Positions 11,582 through 21,924 of a DNA stretch of 64,000 nt are shown piece by piece; position 1 is the stretch's first letter, and every line of letters starts with the position of its first letter. The notes below the pieces were generated by a model that had not been told where the DNA came from, did not search any database, and worked only from the letters and a program-made list of their open reading frames with translations. The DNA comes from Tetraselmis striata (taxonomy: Eukaryota; Chlorophyta; Chlorodendrophyceae; Chlorodendrales; Chlorodendraceae), in contig VCJN01003311.1 of NCBI GenBank assembly GCA_006384855.1, forward strand, positions 1 through 64,000. Direction: 5' to 3'. Both the position numbers and the translations under genes were made by a program.

Positions 11582-12212
11582 ACAATAGTCTCAGCAGTCG
11601 ATACCCAAAGACAAACAATGGTGGGTGTGCAATGGTGGCGATATAGTGCAGACGCGAGAGGCTACAGTGTTGTTCATCATACAATAATATTGTTCACAAC
11701 GCTTACTACCGCATGGCAACATTATACGGTACATATACCCGTGGTCGCAGGTACACATTTTACTAGTGCCCGTACATATAATACATGTACTAACTCATTG
11801 TATATCGTATTCGTATGATTGTCACACCACATTCCTCCCCCCCCCCCCACCCCCTTGTGTGAGAAATCAATTCTCGACATCAATGGGGTTCGATCGAGCG
11901 ACCTTTACATTAGGATGCTGGCGCTTTGTAAGGCGCATTGAGGCCGTATCAATCCGGCTCCGAAACCAGTGCAACAGTCTCCGCAGTCGAGACTCAAAGA
12001 CAAACAAAGGTGGGTGTGCAGTGGTGGCGATAGTGCATAGGCGAGAGGCTGCATTGTTTTTCAGCGTACAATAATTGTTCACAACGCTTCCCACATGGCA
12101 GCATTAGACGGTACATATACCCGTAGTCGCAGGTACACATTGTACTATTACTCGTACACATAGTACATGTACTAACTCGTAGTATATATATCGTACTCGT
12201 ATAATTGTCAGA
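11582..12212. repeat. Two ~240-bp direct repeats, 389 bp apart
   Basis: Repeat 1 (11582-11826) and repeat 2 (11971-12212) share the same succession of strings: CAGTCGA, CAAAGACAAACAA, GGTGGGTGTGCA, TTGTTCACAACGCTT, GTACATATACCCGT and TACATGTACTAACTC. They differ by small indels, for instance extra TATA units in the second. A poly-C run (about 11837-11850) lies between them. They could be LTR remnants or a short tandem duplication. Confidence 0.75.
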
Positions 12213-13836
12213 TATCTACCTTTTTGCAATCAACACCTTCTTCGAGCTGCACAACGTCGACCACGTTGCCAAGGACACCGTGCATGGCTGCTTGTCGGCC
12301 GAGCCTAATGCTCCAGCAGCTCCATGTGACTGAACACGGTTGCCATGCGTGTTGCACTAACCGCCGATGTTGCTTCCTCGTCTATTGAGCATGCGCCCCC
12401 CCCGCCCCCCCCCCCACGCGCGTGGGCCCCGAACGAGTACATGTACGATTTCCCATCCGCGCCCTCGTGGCCACGGTCGTCAACTTCACGTGTATTCCCC
12501 CGGGGGCATACCGGTGTGTCATTTCGATTACGGAACGTACACGTCGACTCGTACAGCATCACGCTACAGATTTACCGTGAGAAGGGTCGCGCCGCACGAC
12601 TACAACACGGCACTTACTGACGCTATGCGTGTCCCGCTTCTACATGTCGCCGAGCACATCACCCCCGTTGCGCCCGCCTCCTCCGGCACTTCATCGACAA
12701 CATCCAGTCAGTCCCCAGTCCCATGTTGCCATGGCCAACTCTTACTTCTGGGCTGTCACCCTTGCTGAGCATTCGGCCTCTTGGACCGGTACCGCCCGAG
12801 GAAGTGCATCGACCCATAAGCAACTCGGCAATTTTATCGCCCGGTGGAAGTTACAGTACGCCCGTACGACACCACCCCGCGCGTGGTTCCCGACGCAGCC
12901 ATCCTGGGTAGTGCTGCTCCCGCATGCGGCTTCGTCGCGTGCTTAAAAGCACAAGGGGACTTGCCGATATCCCGACGCACCCATCATGGGGTCGCGCTCC
13001 GACAGCCACACCTACCCTCCCCTCACTTTGTTCAATTTCGTTGGTCTGCCTGTGGCTTCCTGGCCCTCCCAAAAGCTTGTAATAATGCCAAATCACCTTT
13101 TCGGCAATGTGCCTGCGCCTCCTCCCTCCCTTGAAATATATCCATAGCTTATGACTGAAAACCCCCTTATCAATCCTTACGGTACTCGCGATCATGGCTT
13201 CAGGCTTGAGCATGATGCATGTTTCTCTTTTTTAATCGTGCTCGAGGCTTAACGCGTTGTTAATCCTCGCTATCGTCCTCGCTATCCACGCGGTGTAATC
13301 AACATTAAGATACCCCGAGAAACACCTCATGGCTCAAAACTTAAGGTGAGTGTCTATCATCGGGGTAGATGTTGCTTATGGCTTACGCCTCTTGGAAGTC
13401 AGAATGCAGTTGACCCGAAGGCGCATCGGCTCATCGGGTGTAAACTGTTCGTGACTGACAAGCTCGCGTGGAGATCTTGCTTCAAGGTTAAGCCTCTCGG
13501 AGGACAGTATGTCTCATGCGTACAATTCATCTCGCATATTCACGCCGAGGCAATATCATCCAGTCTATGGCTTAAGGCTTGAACATGATGCTTCGAAGTG
13601 TCATCATAAATCATCATATGGCGATGCGACCGACTCTTTTCTATGATGTTTTTTCTGCAGAATTCTTTCGGAGGCGTGCCCTAGGTACCCGCCTCGCCAC
13701 CTACTCCGCAATCGTGCCTTGTGGAGAAGACCCTTGCTTGCTTGGTCGCCCGCGACTGAAATTTTCTCGAAACGTGAGAAGTAGCCACTTGGTATTCCGA
13801 TATTTGCAAGCCCGGGCCATGATTTTGCTTCAGAGC
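12213..13836. other. Repeat debris, no supported gene
   Basis: Several overlapping ORFs exist, but none shows family motifs and they are interrupted by a C-rich run at about 12399-12414. Two related strings (GGCTT-AGGCTTGA-CATGATGC) occur at about 13198-13220 and 13565-13590, suggesting diverged repeats. Confidence 0.4.
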
Positions 13837-14628
13837 CATATCATACGGACATGGCGTCATCAAATAATCCTTGTCATCATCTACCGTTCGCGCACCGTGG
13901 GCTGCCACGTAGACAATGCTAATGCATGACAAGAGACACGATTCATACGGACAAACATCAAATTCGTTCTGTCATCAGATATCGCACGCCGCTTCTACTT
14001 CAGCCGCCGCCATCGCGCCCGCAAACACAATCTTTTCTACCACACACCGGCCTGCCTCGTGTCTCCCGCCCCGTCCCTCCCACCCATCCAGACTGGACAG
14101 TCATGTAGCGTCCCAGCTTTGCCGTAGACGAAGGAGGAGGGCTTGCACGCACCTACGGCAACGCGCAGTAGCAGGGCAGCGCGTTCCCTCGGATGCTGGC
14201 CGTTGCCGGGGCCGCACTGGACATGATGGACCGCATACAGACAAAACGTACATCGCGAGGAAAACAACGGGGCAACATGACCCTCCGTAGTGGGGGGAGG
14301 GGGGGTCACTATGTGGGTACGCCCCGCATGGGTGTCCGTTGTGGAGATCGCTCTGTGGAGCTTGCCATGGCGTCCGCGCGTGCCGGGCATGTGGGTGGAC
14401 TAGGCGAAAATGTTTTGAAAGCGAGCCGGCCGAGGCCGCTATCTGATGTCGCGTGTATAGTGTACACGGGGGCATTTCGATTTGGAAATTCCCCAGTGTA
14501 CAGTACACACGCGGGTCTGTCATCAGATAGCGGCGCGGGGCATGTCATTTGTTACGACGTGGCACGCTCCGGTGCGAGTATTTATCCGAGGACAGGATTA
14601 TCTGATGACGCCATGTCCGTATGATATG
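13837..14628. mobile_element. ~790-bp element with terminal inverted repeats
   Basis: The left end (13837-13876) reads CATATCATACGGACATGG followed by CGTCATCA, and the right end (14590-14628) is its reverse complement over about 38 bp with two or three mismatches. There is no transposase ORF, so it is a MITE-like or deleted DNA transposon. A 100-bp palindrome at 14435-14534 lies near its right end. A related string, TCTGTCATCAGATA, occurs at about 13968 and 14514. Confidence 0.7.
14435..14534. repeat. 100-bp imperfect palindrome
   Basis: The left half begins GCCGCTATCTGATG and the right half ends CATCAGATAGCGGC. Internal GTGTACAC/GTGTACAGTACAC and CGGGGG/CCCC blocks also pair. The centre is a short AT-rich loop. 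It would form a long hairpin in single-stranded DNA or RNA. Confidence 0.75.
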
Positions 14629-15614
14629 CCTCTCAAAGTCCGACCGGCTCGGCCCCACCTGGTGCCGCCACCAAACGCGGCGCCCGGCAGGGCGCCACTC
14701 GAGACCGTGTCACCACAAGCGAACGGCGCGGTAAGGGCCGCGGCCGCGGTGCCTCCTGCTTTGAGGCTGGCACCTAAGGAGCGAAAAAGGATTTGACAGC
14801 GAACATGAATGTTGCAGCATAGCTAAAGCCGCTGCACATAAAAAACGTGCCACTTTGGAGTTAATCCCGATTCCAATTCGGATGATGGACTGACATCGAA
14901 TACGTGTGTGCAGCCAACCCGTACCCGTATGTGTGCCAAGCCAATAGGCAAAAACTACGGGCAACCTAGGCCACGCGCGCCGCTGAGGCCGAGCGAAGAA
15001 AGAAACACTGTGAGATTCAGATGTGACGTAAATGTGCCCTACTGGTGACGAACGACGACATACGGGGACGATACGGGACGGACGAGGGACGTGGATTTCA
15101 TACCCAGTAGCGACGACTATCGCGCGCGACCTGTAAAGTACTATATGAATTTCTCGTTTCCATAATTTCATCAAATTGATATGCGCACGCGGGCTCGCGT
15201 GTCGCCCGCCGACGCGGAGCACCCGGGCTAAGTACAGGCGGATGTACGCACTCATTGCACATCGCCGCACATCGCTGACCGCACATCGCTGACCGCTGAC
15301 CCCGCGGTGTGCCGCGATGTGCGGCACGACGGGCGGAGGTGTGGGCGGATGTAGGTGGTACGGTAGGTGGTAGGCGGTAGGTGGTGTTCGTAGGTGCGCG
15401 TTTTAATGCAGCCGCCCTAACTGCTGATGATTGTGTAACGCCCCAGCACGCGCATGAAGTATGGGGTCGCCTCACGGTCACCGCCGCTCACCGTTGAATC
15501 AAGCGCGGACAGCCGCGCACTCGCATCTGTGTTGCCTGCCGGTGGTGGGTTACATCCACCCCAACTCTCAACCCCCCCCCCCCCCCCCCCCGCCCCTCGC
15601 GCGCGGCAGCAGGC
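14629..15614. other. Intergenic; one GC-rich hairpin
   Basis: No supported gene. Around 15250-15330 the repeated GCACATCGC/TGACCGC strings are followed by GCCGCGATGTGCGGC, giving an inverted repeat. A 20-nt C run precedes the next ORF at about 15573-15592. Confidence 0.45.
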
Positions 15615-17110
15615 ATGCCGGGAAAGGGATGGATAGCGAGTGTGTCGAAGGATGGCGTGTACTCATGCAAGCACTGCCGGGGCAACGTGACGGGCACTTG
15701 TGATAAGATGGCGCGAGAGCGGCACTTCCTAAAATTCCCGAACTGTAGCCACTCGTTGAAGCGTGCGGCTAAGTTGCGCCGCAAGGCCGCCTTATCACAA
15801 GCAGCAGCAGCAGGGGCGGCAGCAGCAGCAGCAACAACAACAGGGGCGGCAGCAGGAGTAGCTGCAGCCGTCGGAAACGGCCCGCCGGCGCCGGTCTCGG
15901 ACGACGGCGGCTCGAAGGTGGACGATGTGATGGGCGTGGGGGAGGACCCCGTTGGCGAAGACGGTATGGACATCGACGCGCATGCGTGGCCGCCGGCGGG
16001 CGTGGAACCCGCGATGAGGGCGTGATATGGAAAGGCGATTCCGGCGACTTCTACATGAAGGTCATCGCCAAGAAGTTCCGGGGGGTATGGCACTACGGCG
16101 TGATAACCGGCGTCGTTACCGAGTGGGTGTTGGAGGACTACGGCGGGGCGACCCAGTGGCGCGCTGTTTTCGAGGACGGGGGCATTGTGGGCCTTCTGCG
16201 TTCAGAGGTGAGTGGGCCCGGCCTGCGTGCTGGTGGCACCACTCAACTGCGGTTGTATGACATCACACGCACCCGCCCGGTCGGCGTGGCAGGTTGTGGA
16301 GGCTATGGCGGCTGCCCAGGAGCACCCCCCTGTGGATGCGGACGGGGAGGCTCGCTTGGTAACCGTCCATGAAGGCGATGACTTGTCCAGTGAATCACAC
16401 ACCTTGCCCGGCGTGCGGTCAACACAACCCGGCTGGCGGAGGCCAAGCAGAACACTGGCTGCCATGGCGTGTGCCATGTGCATGTGGTCCGGGGCTATGT
16501 CAGCATGGTCAACCTCTTCCCCCTCGCGCCGTTCCACCTGTTTTTTTTTTGGCTTGGGAAGGGACTTCTGGAGGAAATTTGTCACCGTGCAGGGCCACAT
16601 TGGATTCCGAGCTATGAAGCAGGAAGACCGGCGCCAGGCTTTAGTCCCGATACCCAGCAACTTTGAACGCGGGTTGCGCCCTTCGTTTGCAGTGTCCAAG
16701 AATCGAAAGGTAAACCCCTCCCCCCCCCCCCCCCCCCCGGGCGTGGGCGTGGGCGTGGGCGTGACGGCATTCCCCTCCATGACTGCAGGGTCAGGCAAGG
16801 TGACGGTGCAGCCCGGCTGGGTCATGGAGGACTGCTTGCACCACATGGAAACGTTTTCCATTCTTAACGCCGGTCCGCTCCTCGAGGAGGCCCGGGTGAA
16901 GGCGATCATGCCCGAGAAGGAGCTCGCGTCCCCAGCGGTGGTGCGTTCGGTGTCACGACTGGCGGTGCTTGGGCACATGTACAAGCGCCTGCAAGGAGCT
17001 GCGTGGTTCGTCACGCGGTGGGGGTTGCAGAATGTGGTGACGGAGGAGGACGGCCCCGAGCGCAAGGCGCAGGTGGACGCGCTCACTAGGGAGGGGAGGA
17101 CTCGATACCC
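15615..17110 (+). CDS. Putative gene with zinc-finger-like and Tudor-like segments (family unknown)
   Basis: The first frame (ATG 15615) encodes CKHCRGNVTGTC and RERHFLKFPNC, a Cys/His pattern loosely like a BED finger, followed by an Ala-rich linker. A second frame (about 15986-16207) contains a Tudor/PWWP-like strand set: KKFRGVWHYGVITGV and WRAVFEDGGIVGLL. It ends at a clean donor (GAG|GTGAGT at 16208) and joins in phase to VVEAMAAAQEHPP at 16293. Further coding-like sequence (DFWRKFVTVQGHIGF, then a donor GTAAAC at about 16710 followed by a C run) continues in an exon from about 16790 (MEDCLHHMETFSILNAG). The frame then enters the minisatellite. The junction between the first two frames is unresolved. 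Tudor-like plus zinc-finger combinations occur in algal transposon proteins, so a mobile origin is possible. Function unknown. Confidence 0.45.
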
Positions 17111-18182
17111 AGCGCGGCGCCAAGGCGCGGCGGCCGGGGCAGCGCGGCGCCAAGGCGCGGCGGCCGGGGCAGCGCGGCGCCAAGGCGCGGCGGCCGGGGC
17201 AGCGCGGCGCCAAGGCGCGGCGGCCGGGGCAGCGCGGCGCCAAGGCGCGGCGGCCGGGGCAGCGCGGCGCCAAGGCGCGGCGGCCGGGGCAGCGCGGCGC
17301 CAAGGCGCGGCGGCCGGGGCAGCGCGGCGCCAAGGCGCGGCGGCCGGGGCAGCGCGGCGCCAAGGCGCGGCGGCCGGGGCAGCGCGGCGCCAACGCGAGT
17401 GGGATGGGCGGGGCAGCGCGGCGCCAAGGCGCGGCGGCCGGGGCAGCGCGGCGCCAAGGCGCGGCGGCCGGGGCAGCGCGGCGCCAAGGCGCGGCGGCCG
17501 GGGCAGCGCGGCGCCAAGGCGCGGCGGCCGGGGCAGCGCGGCGCCAAGGCGCGGCGGCCGGGGCAGCGCGGCGCCAAGGCGCGGCGGCCGGGGCAGCGCG
17601 GCGCCAAGGCGCGGCGGCCGGGGCAGCGCGGCGCCAAGGCGCGGCGGCCGGGGCAGCGCGGCGCCAAGGCGCGGCGGCCGGGGCAGCGCGGCGCCAAGGC
17701 GCGGCGGCCGGGGCAGCGCGGCGCCAAGGCGCGGCGGCCGGGGCAGCGCGGCGCCAAGGCGCGGCGGCCGGGGCAGCGCGGCGCCAAGGCGCGGCGGCCG
17801 GGGCAGCGCGGCGCCAAGGCGCGGCGGCCGGGGCAGCGCGGCGCCAAGGCGCGGCGGCCGGGGCAGCGCGGCGCCAAGGCGCGGCGGCCGGGGCAGCGCG
17901 GCGCCAAGGCGCGGCGGCCGGGGCAGCGCGGCGCCAAGGCGCGGCGGCCGGGGCAGCGCGGCGCCAAGGCGCGGCGGCCGGGGCAGCGCGGCGCCAACGC
18001 GAGTGGGATGGGCGGGGCAGCGCGGCGCCAAGGCGCGGCGGCCGGGGCAGCGCGGCGCCAAGGCGCGGCGGCCGGGGCAGCGCGGCGCCAAGGCGCGGCG
18101 GCCGGGGCAGCGCGGCGCCAACGCGCGGCGGCCGGGGCAGCACGGCGCCAAGGCGCGGCGGCCGGGGCAGCGCGGCGCCAAG
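17111..18182. repeat. 30-bp GC-rich minisatellite (~35 units) with higher-order structure
   Basis: The unit is 30 bp (AGCGCGGCGCCAAGGCGCGG plus CGGCCGGGGC). Nine perfect units (17111-17380) are followed by a 34-bp variant carrying CAACGCGAGTGGGATGGG (17381-17414), then 19 units (17415-17984), the same 34-bp variant (17985-18018) and five more units with two point variants. Because 30 is divisible by three and the unit contains no stop in any frame, all six frames are open and encode 10-residue repeats (RRQGAAAGAA, RRGGRGSAAP and AKARRPGQRG on the plus strand). Whether any frame is translated is not known; the upstream plus-strand exon enters it in the RRQGAAAGAA frame. Confidence 0.95.
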
Positions 18183-18775
18183 ACAGCGCATACAGCGGAA
18201 TCGGCGGAAAGGGATGCATTACAAGTTGTGGACGGCAGGCGCTGAAAACTATGCGGTCATGCCGCAACAACCCCAGCACTGGCTTCTGGATACCTCTGAT
18301 CTGGCTGGCGGCGGCGGGCTGCGGGATGCAGGGCCGCATGACTGAGGTGGCGGTGCTGGTGAGCCCGGAGAGTCTGCATGCGGCGGAGGCGGCAGAGCCG
18401 CATAGGCACTAGACAATGCTCTGAAGCGAGCCCCAATTGTCTGCCCAGCGCCTGCCCCAATGTAACGCACCAGCTTGGCAGCAATTGGCAGCTCTTTTGC
18501 CCCCCCTCCACCCCACAGACACACTACCAATACCAGTTTCTCATCCCGGCGGGCAGTTGATGCGTATACCCAGGCTTGTGCGTCCGCGGTGCGGGGGGGG
18601 GGGGGGGGGGGGAATCACTATAGCTAAGCTAGTGATGTGAGATATGAGTGCAGCAACAGATATTGTGCAAGATATAATACGATGGCATGCAAGCGGGTCC
18701 CCGCTCTTCCACAATCATTGGCCCTGCTCCCTCTTGCCCCGCCCCCGGTGCCCTTTAGCTGCTCTCAGCATCCCG
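18183..18775. other. No gene recognised
   Basis: Frames leaving the minisatellite end within about 60-230 bp at unrelated stops. A G run (about 18593-18612) is present. No conserved domain seen. Confidence 0.4.
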
Positions 18776-19090
18776 AGTGGGATGGGCGGGGCAGCGGTTG
18801 CTACCGAGTGAGGCGTAGCATCGTTTGCAGTAGCAACGCAGCCTTTCCGGTGTGACGCCGCCTGGATGTAACCCAGCAGTACGCGCAAAGTGCAAGTGCA
18901 AGCTGCTGATGGCGGGGATCCCGCGCGCGGGGGGGGGGGGGGGGGGGGGGCAGCGGCTGTGGGATAGGCGGGGCAGCGGTTGCTACCGAGTGAGGCGTAG
19001 CATCGTTTGCAGTAGCAACGCAGCCTTTCCGGTTGCATAGTGTGACACCGCTTGGATGTAACCCAGCAGTACGCGCAAAGTGCAAGTGTT
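18776..19090. repeat. Duplicated ~120-bp block (about 180 bp apart)
   Basis: The two copies (about 18776-18898 and 18957-19088) share GGGCGGGGCAGCGGTTGCTA, CGAGTGAGGCGTAGCATCG, GTAGCAACGCAGCCTTTCCGG and CCCAGCAGTACGCGCAAAGT. Copy 1 begins CGAGTGGGATGGGCGGGGCA, the exact string that interrupts the neighbouring minisatellite. A G run (18931-18950) separates the copies. Confidence 0.85.
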
Positions 19091-19130
19091 ACACGTCCGT
19101 GTGCCCCACCCAATGACATTGCGCCCGACC

Positions 19131-20252
19131 TCACTGACGGCATGTCTCGCTCTCCTTCAGCTCCTGGGCCGTCCGCCGCCTCACCCTGCGCACCCTACCA
19201 GCCGCGCGTGCCTTCTCGGAAGCCTCACACACGGCGGCGCGAGTCGCGTCGTGGAACGCGTCCCTGACATGGCGGAACTCCGCCCTCACCGTGGCCGTGG
19301 TCGGGCAGAGGACTGCCCGCTGATGGGTCGCCATGCATGGGTACTTGGGGCCGCACAAAGCCGGGGTGCCGTCGCAGCAACACTCCCAGTCCGTCCGTTG
19401 GCCGCAGTCCACGCATGACGGGCGTCCGGCCAGGACACGCACATGATAGTGCATGTGGCCGCCTCCCGCCACTGCTCGTAGTGCTCCGGTCAACATGGCG
19501 ACGAGCAAGTCGGCATGTCCCGCAGGTGGCTGCGGGGCGGGTGGCGCGAGCGCAGCCTCGCTCGCCTCGACAACCCCCTCAGCCCGATCAGTCGCCTCGA
19601 CCACGACCTCCTCCGCCTCCTGACGCGGCGCACCAGGCGCATCATCGTCGCCTGGCAGGGCGTCCCCCCCCGCAACGGCGCCGTCGGCGGTGGCCGACGC
19701 CGTCGTGGCGGGGTGTTGTGAGGAGGTGGCCCTAGACATAGGTGGGGCCGGCACCGCCATGTGTTGCTCCACATGCGGTGCGGTTCCTGACGCGACAGCT
19801 CCGTCGCACCAGTACCGGCGCCGGCACCCCACGCCTGCTGGGATTACCACCAACCGGCATGTTTCCTTTGGGAGGCGGTTCATCCGCGTCGGAGGTGAGC
19901 GGCGGTGCCTGTGTGGGTGTGAATACTGCCCGGCCATTAGGGCTCCCGCCGCCTGCCGCTCCGCCGACCCAAGCCGCGGCGTGTGCTGCGCCCCGCATAG
20001 TCGCCTCGAATATAATATACATGACGCGGGGACGGGGGGGGGGGGGGGGGGGGGGGGGGGATTCGTGCGTTTCGTATGTCGGCGGAAAGGCGTGCGAAGC
20101 TGCGGCTGGCGAAGGTGGTGGAAATAAGCGTGGCGGCGTCGGCGGCGTATTACCGTGCGTGCATGCGTGCGCAACCCCGCGGCAGCAAGCGCCGGACTCG
20201 GCGTGTGCCGGCGGCAGAGCTGCGAAGCCATGGACACGGTACGGGATGCCAA
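19131..20252 (-). CDS. Open frame ending in a piggyBac-like cysteine-rich finger
   Basis: A 373-codon minus-strand frame. Its C-terminal third has Cys and His spacing C-x2-C (CVDCGQ), EC-CC, then ALC-x4-PC-x3-H (ALCGPKYPCMATH). This resembles the RING-like C-terminal zinc-binding domain of piggyBac transposases, which typically ends in a PALC...C...H arrangement. The N-terminal half is low-complexity, crosses a G/C homopolymer tract at 20034-20060 and is probably not part of the real protein; the coding part may be only about 19131-19800. No DDD catalytic core is visible, so this would be a fragment, an unrelated zinc-finger protein, or the last exon of a longer gene. Confidence 0.35.
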   Translation of the reverse strand: MASRTVSMASQLCRRHTPSPALAAAGLRTHARTVIRRRRRHAYFHHLRQPQLRTPFRRHTKRTNPPPPPPPPPVPASCILYSRRLCGAQHTPRLGSAERQAAGALMAGQYSHPHRHRRSPPTRMNRLPKETCRLVVIPAGVGCRRRYWCDGAVASGTAPHVEQHMAVPAPPMSRATSSQHPATTASATADGAVAGGDALPGDDDAPGAPRQEAEEVVVEATDRAEGVVEASEAALAPPAPQPPAGHADLLVAMLTGALRAVAGGGHMHYHVRVLAGRPSCVDCGQRTDWECCCDGTPALCGPKYPCMATHQRAVLCPTTATVRAEFRHVRDAFHDATRAAVCEASEKARAAGRVRRVRRRTAQELKESETCRQ

Positions 20253-20778
20253 GTTTGGCTAAGCAACTGCCGAGGCTGGCGGCTTAACCCCCATGTCCGG
20301 CGGTTAAGGGACGGAAAGTGCGTAGAAGTTGATCGGCAAAGCGGGCATATAAGCCTGGCTGTGCTAGGTTCCTATTAAGTAATGGCGGTTTGTGCTAAGT
20401 AATTCGTAGGGGTGGACCATGCAGCGCAGGTAGGGGGCGGTATAAATGAGGCCGGGCACATATACTGCTCCACGAAACGACACTGTCGCACGTGTAGTTG
20501 AATAGACGCCCCCCCCCCCCCCCCCCCCCCGCCGGGTCGGCCCGCCGGGTCGGCCCGCCGACCCGCCACGGCATGTAATATCTGTCATGCATCGCCGGGG
20601 TATGTGTGAGTGGATGCCCCGCCGCCACACACCCCCCCCCCCCACCCCCCCCCCCCCCCCCCCCCCCCATTTACACTTGTGCACTCATTAAGTTTGGGCT
20701 GGTTTCGGAGCAGTACATGTACGTATGTATATACATACAATGGAACGTAGGACCTGCGCGGAAAGAGGCGGGGCTGGC
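20253..20778. other. Homopolymer-rich spacer
   Basis: It contains two C tracts (about 20510-20530 and 20632-20668) separated by a repeated GCCGGGTCGGCCC motif. No gene is supported; Pro/Gly-rich frames across the tracts are artefacts. Confidence 0.5.
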
Positions 20779-21924
20779 GGAGTGCGTTGGGGGTGCGTAG
20801 AGTAGCGTGTTGGTGAGATTCGGGGTGCATCGGACGCCGGATGCCCATCCACCCAGCGTAAAAGACGCGTACGTAATATTCACACTATATATATTCACAC
20901 GCAAATGTGTGAAAACCGGACATACCGTGCCGGATGGGTGGGAATACGGCGTCCGATGCAGCCAAAACCCCAGGGACACGCTATTCTATGCACCGCCAAT
21001 GCACTCCGCCAGCACCGCCTCATTCTCTGTCGATTTCGAAAACGCCTTCACATTATCCACCGCTAATTGCAATTGCCACCGTGTAATATTGTCACGATGT
21101 GCGCACACAACAACACTTACTACCGGTTCCGACGCGGATGGAGGCGAGGCTTGCGGAGTGCGTTGGGGGTGCGTAGAGTAGCGTGCTGCAAATAATTGGG
21201 GTGCATCGGACGCCGGATGCCCATCCACCCGGCGTAAAAGACGCGTAATATTCACACTTTATTAACACACAAATGTGCGAAAACCGGACATTCCGTGCCG
21301 GATGGGTGGGAATACGGCGTCCGATGCAGCCAAAACCCCAGCACCACGCTATTCTATGCACCGCCAATGCACTCCGCCAGCACCGCCTCATTCTCTGTCG
21401 ATTTCGAAAACGCCTTCACATTATCCACCGCTAATTGCAATTGCCACCGTGTAATATGTTGTCACGATGTGCGCACACAACAACACTTACTACCGGTTCC
21501 GACGCGGATGGAGGCGAGGCTTGCGGAGTGCGTTGGGGGTGCGTAGAGTAGCGTGCTGCAAATAATTGGGGTGCATCGGACGCCGGATGCCCATCCACCC
21601 GGCGTAAAAGACGCGTAATATTCACACTTTATTAACACACAAATGTGTAAAAACCGGACATTCCGTGCCGGATGGGTGGGAATACGGCGTCCGATGCAGC
21701 CAAAACCCCAGGGACACGCTATTCTATGCACCGCCAATGCACTCCGCCAGCACCGCCTCATTCTTTGTCGATTTCGAAAACGCCTTCACATTATCCACCG
21801 CTAATAATTGCAATTGCCACCGTGTAATGTTGTCACGATGTGCGCACACAACAACACTTACTACCGGTTCCGACGCGGATGGAGGCGAGGCTTGCGGAGT
21901 GCACTGGCGGTGCACAGACTAGCG
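20779..21924. repeat. ~370-bp satellite, three tandem monomers with internal palindromes
   Basis: The landmark GGAGTGCGTTGGGGGTGCGT begins at 20779, 21155 and 21525, and a degenerate version at 21896, giving periods of 376, 370 and 371 bp. Each monomer holds an imperfect palindrome of about 130 bp (GCATCGGACGCCGGATGCCC near its start and GGGAATACGGCGTCCGATGC later). A second inverted pair links GCGGAGTGC-TTGGCGGTGCA-type ends with TGCACCGCCAATGCACTCCGC. Monomers 2 and 3 are almost identical. No coding role seen. Confidence 0.92.

Noticed and set aside
17111-18182. CRISPR-like repeat array
   Set aside because: Units are contiguous with no unique spacers, the context is eukaryotic with introns, and there are no cas genes.
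16202-18339. Very long minus-strand ORFs (over 400 codons) across the minisatellite
   Set aside because: The 30-bp unit has no stop in any frame, so long frames on both strands are automatic; there is no family signal.
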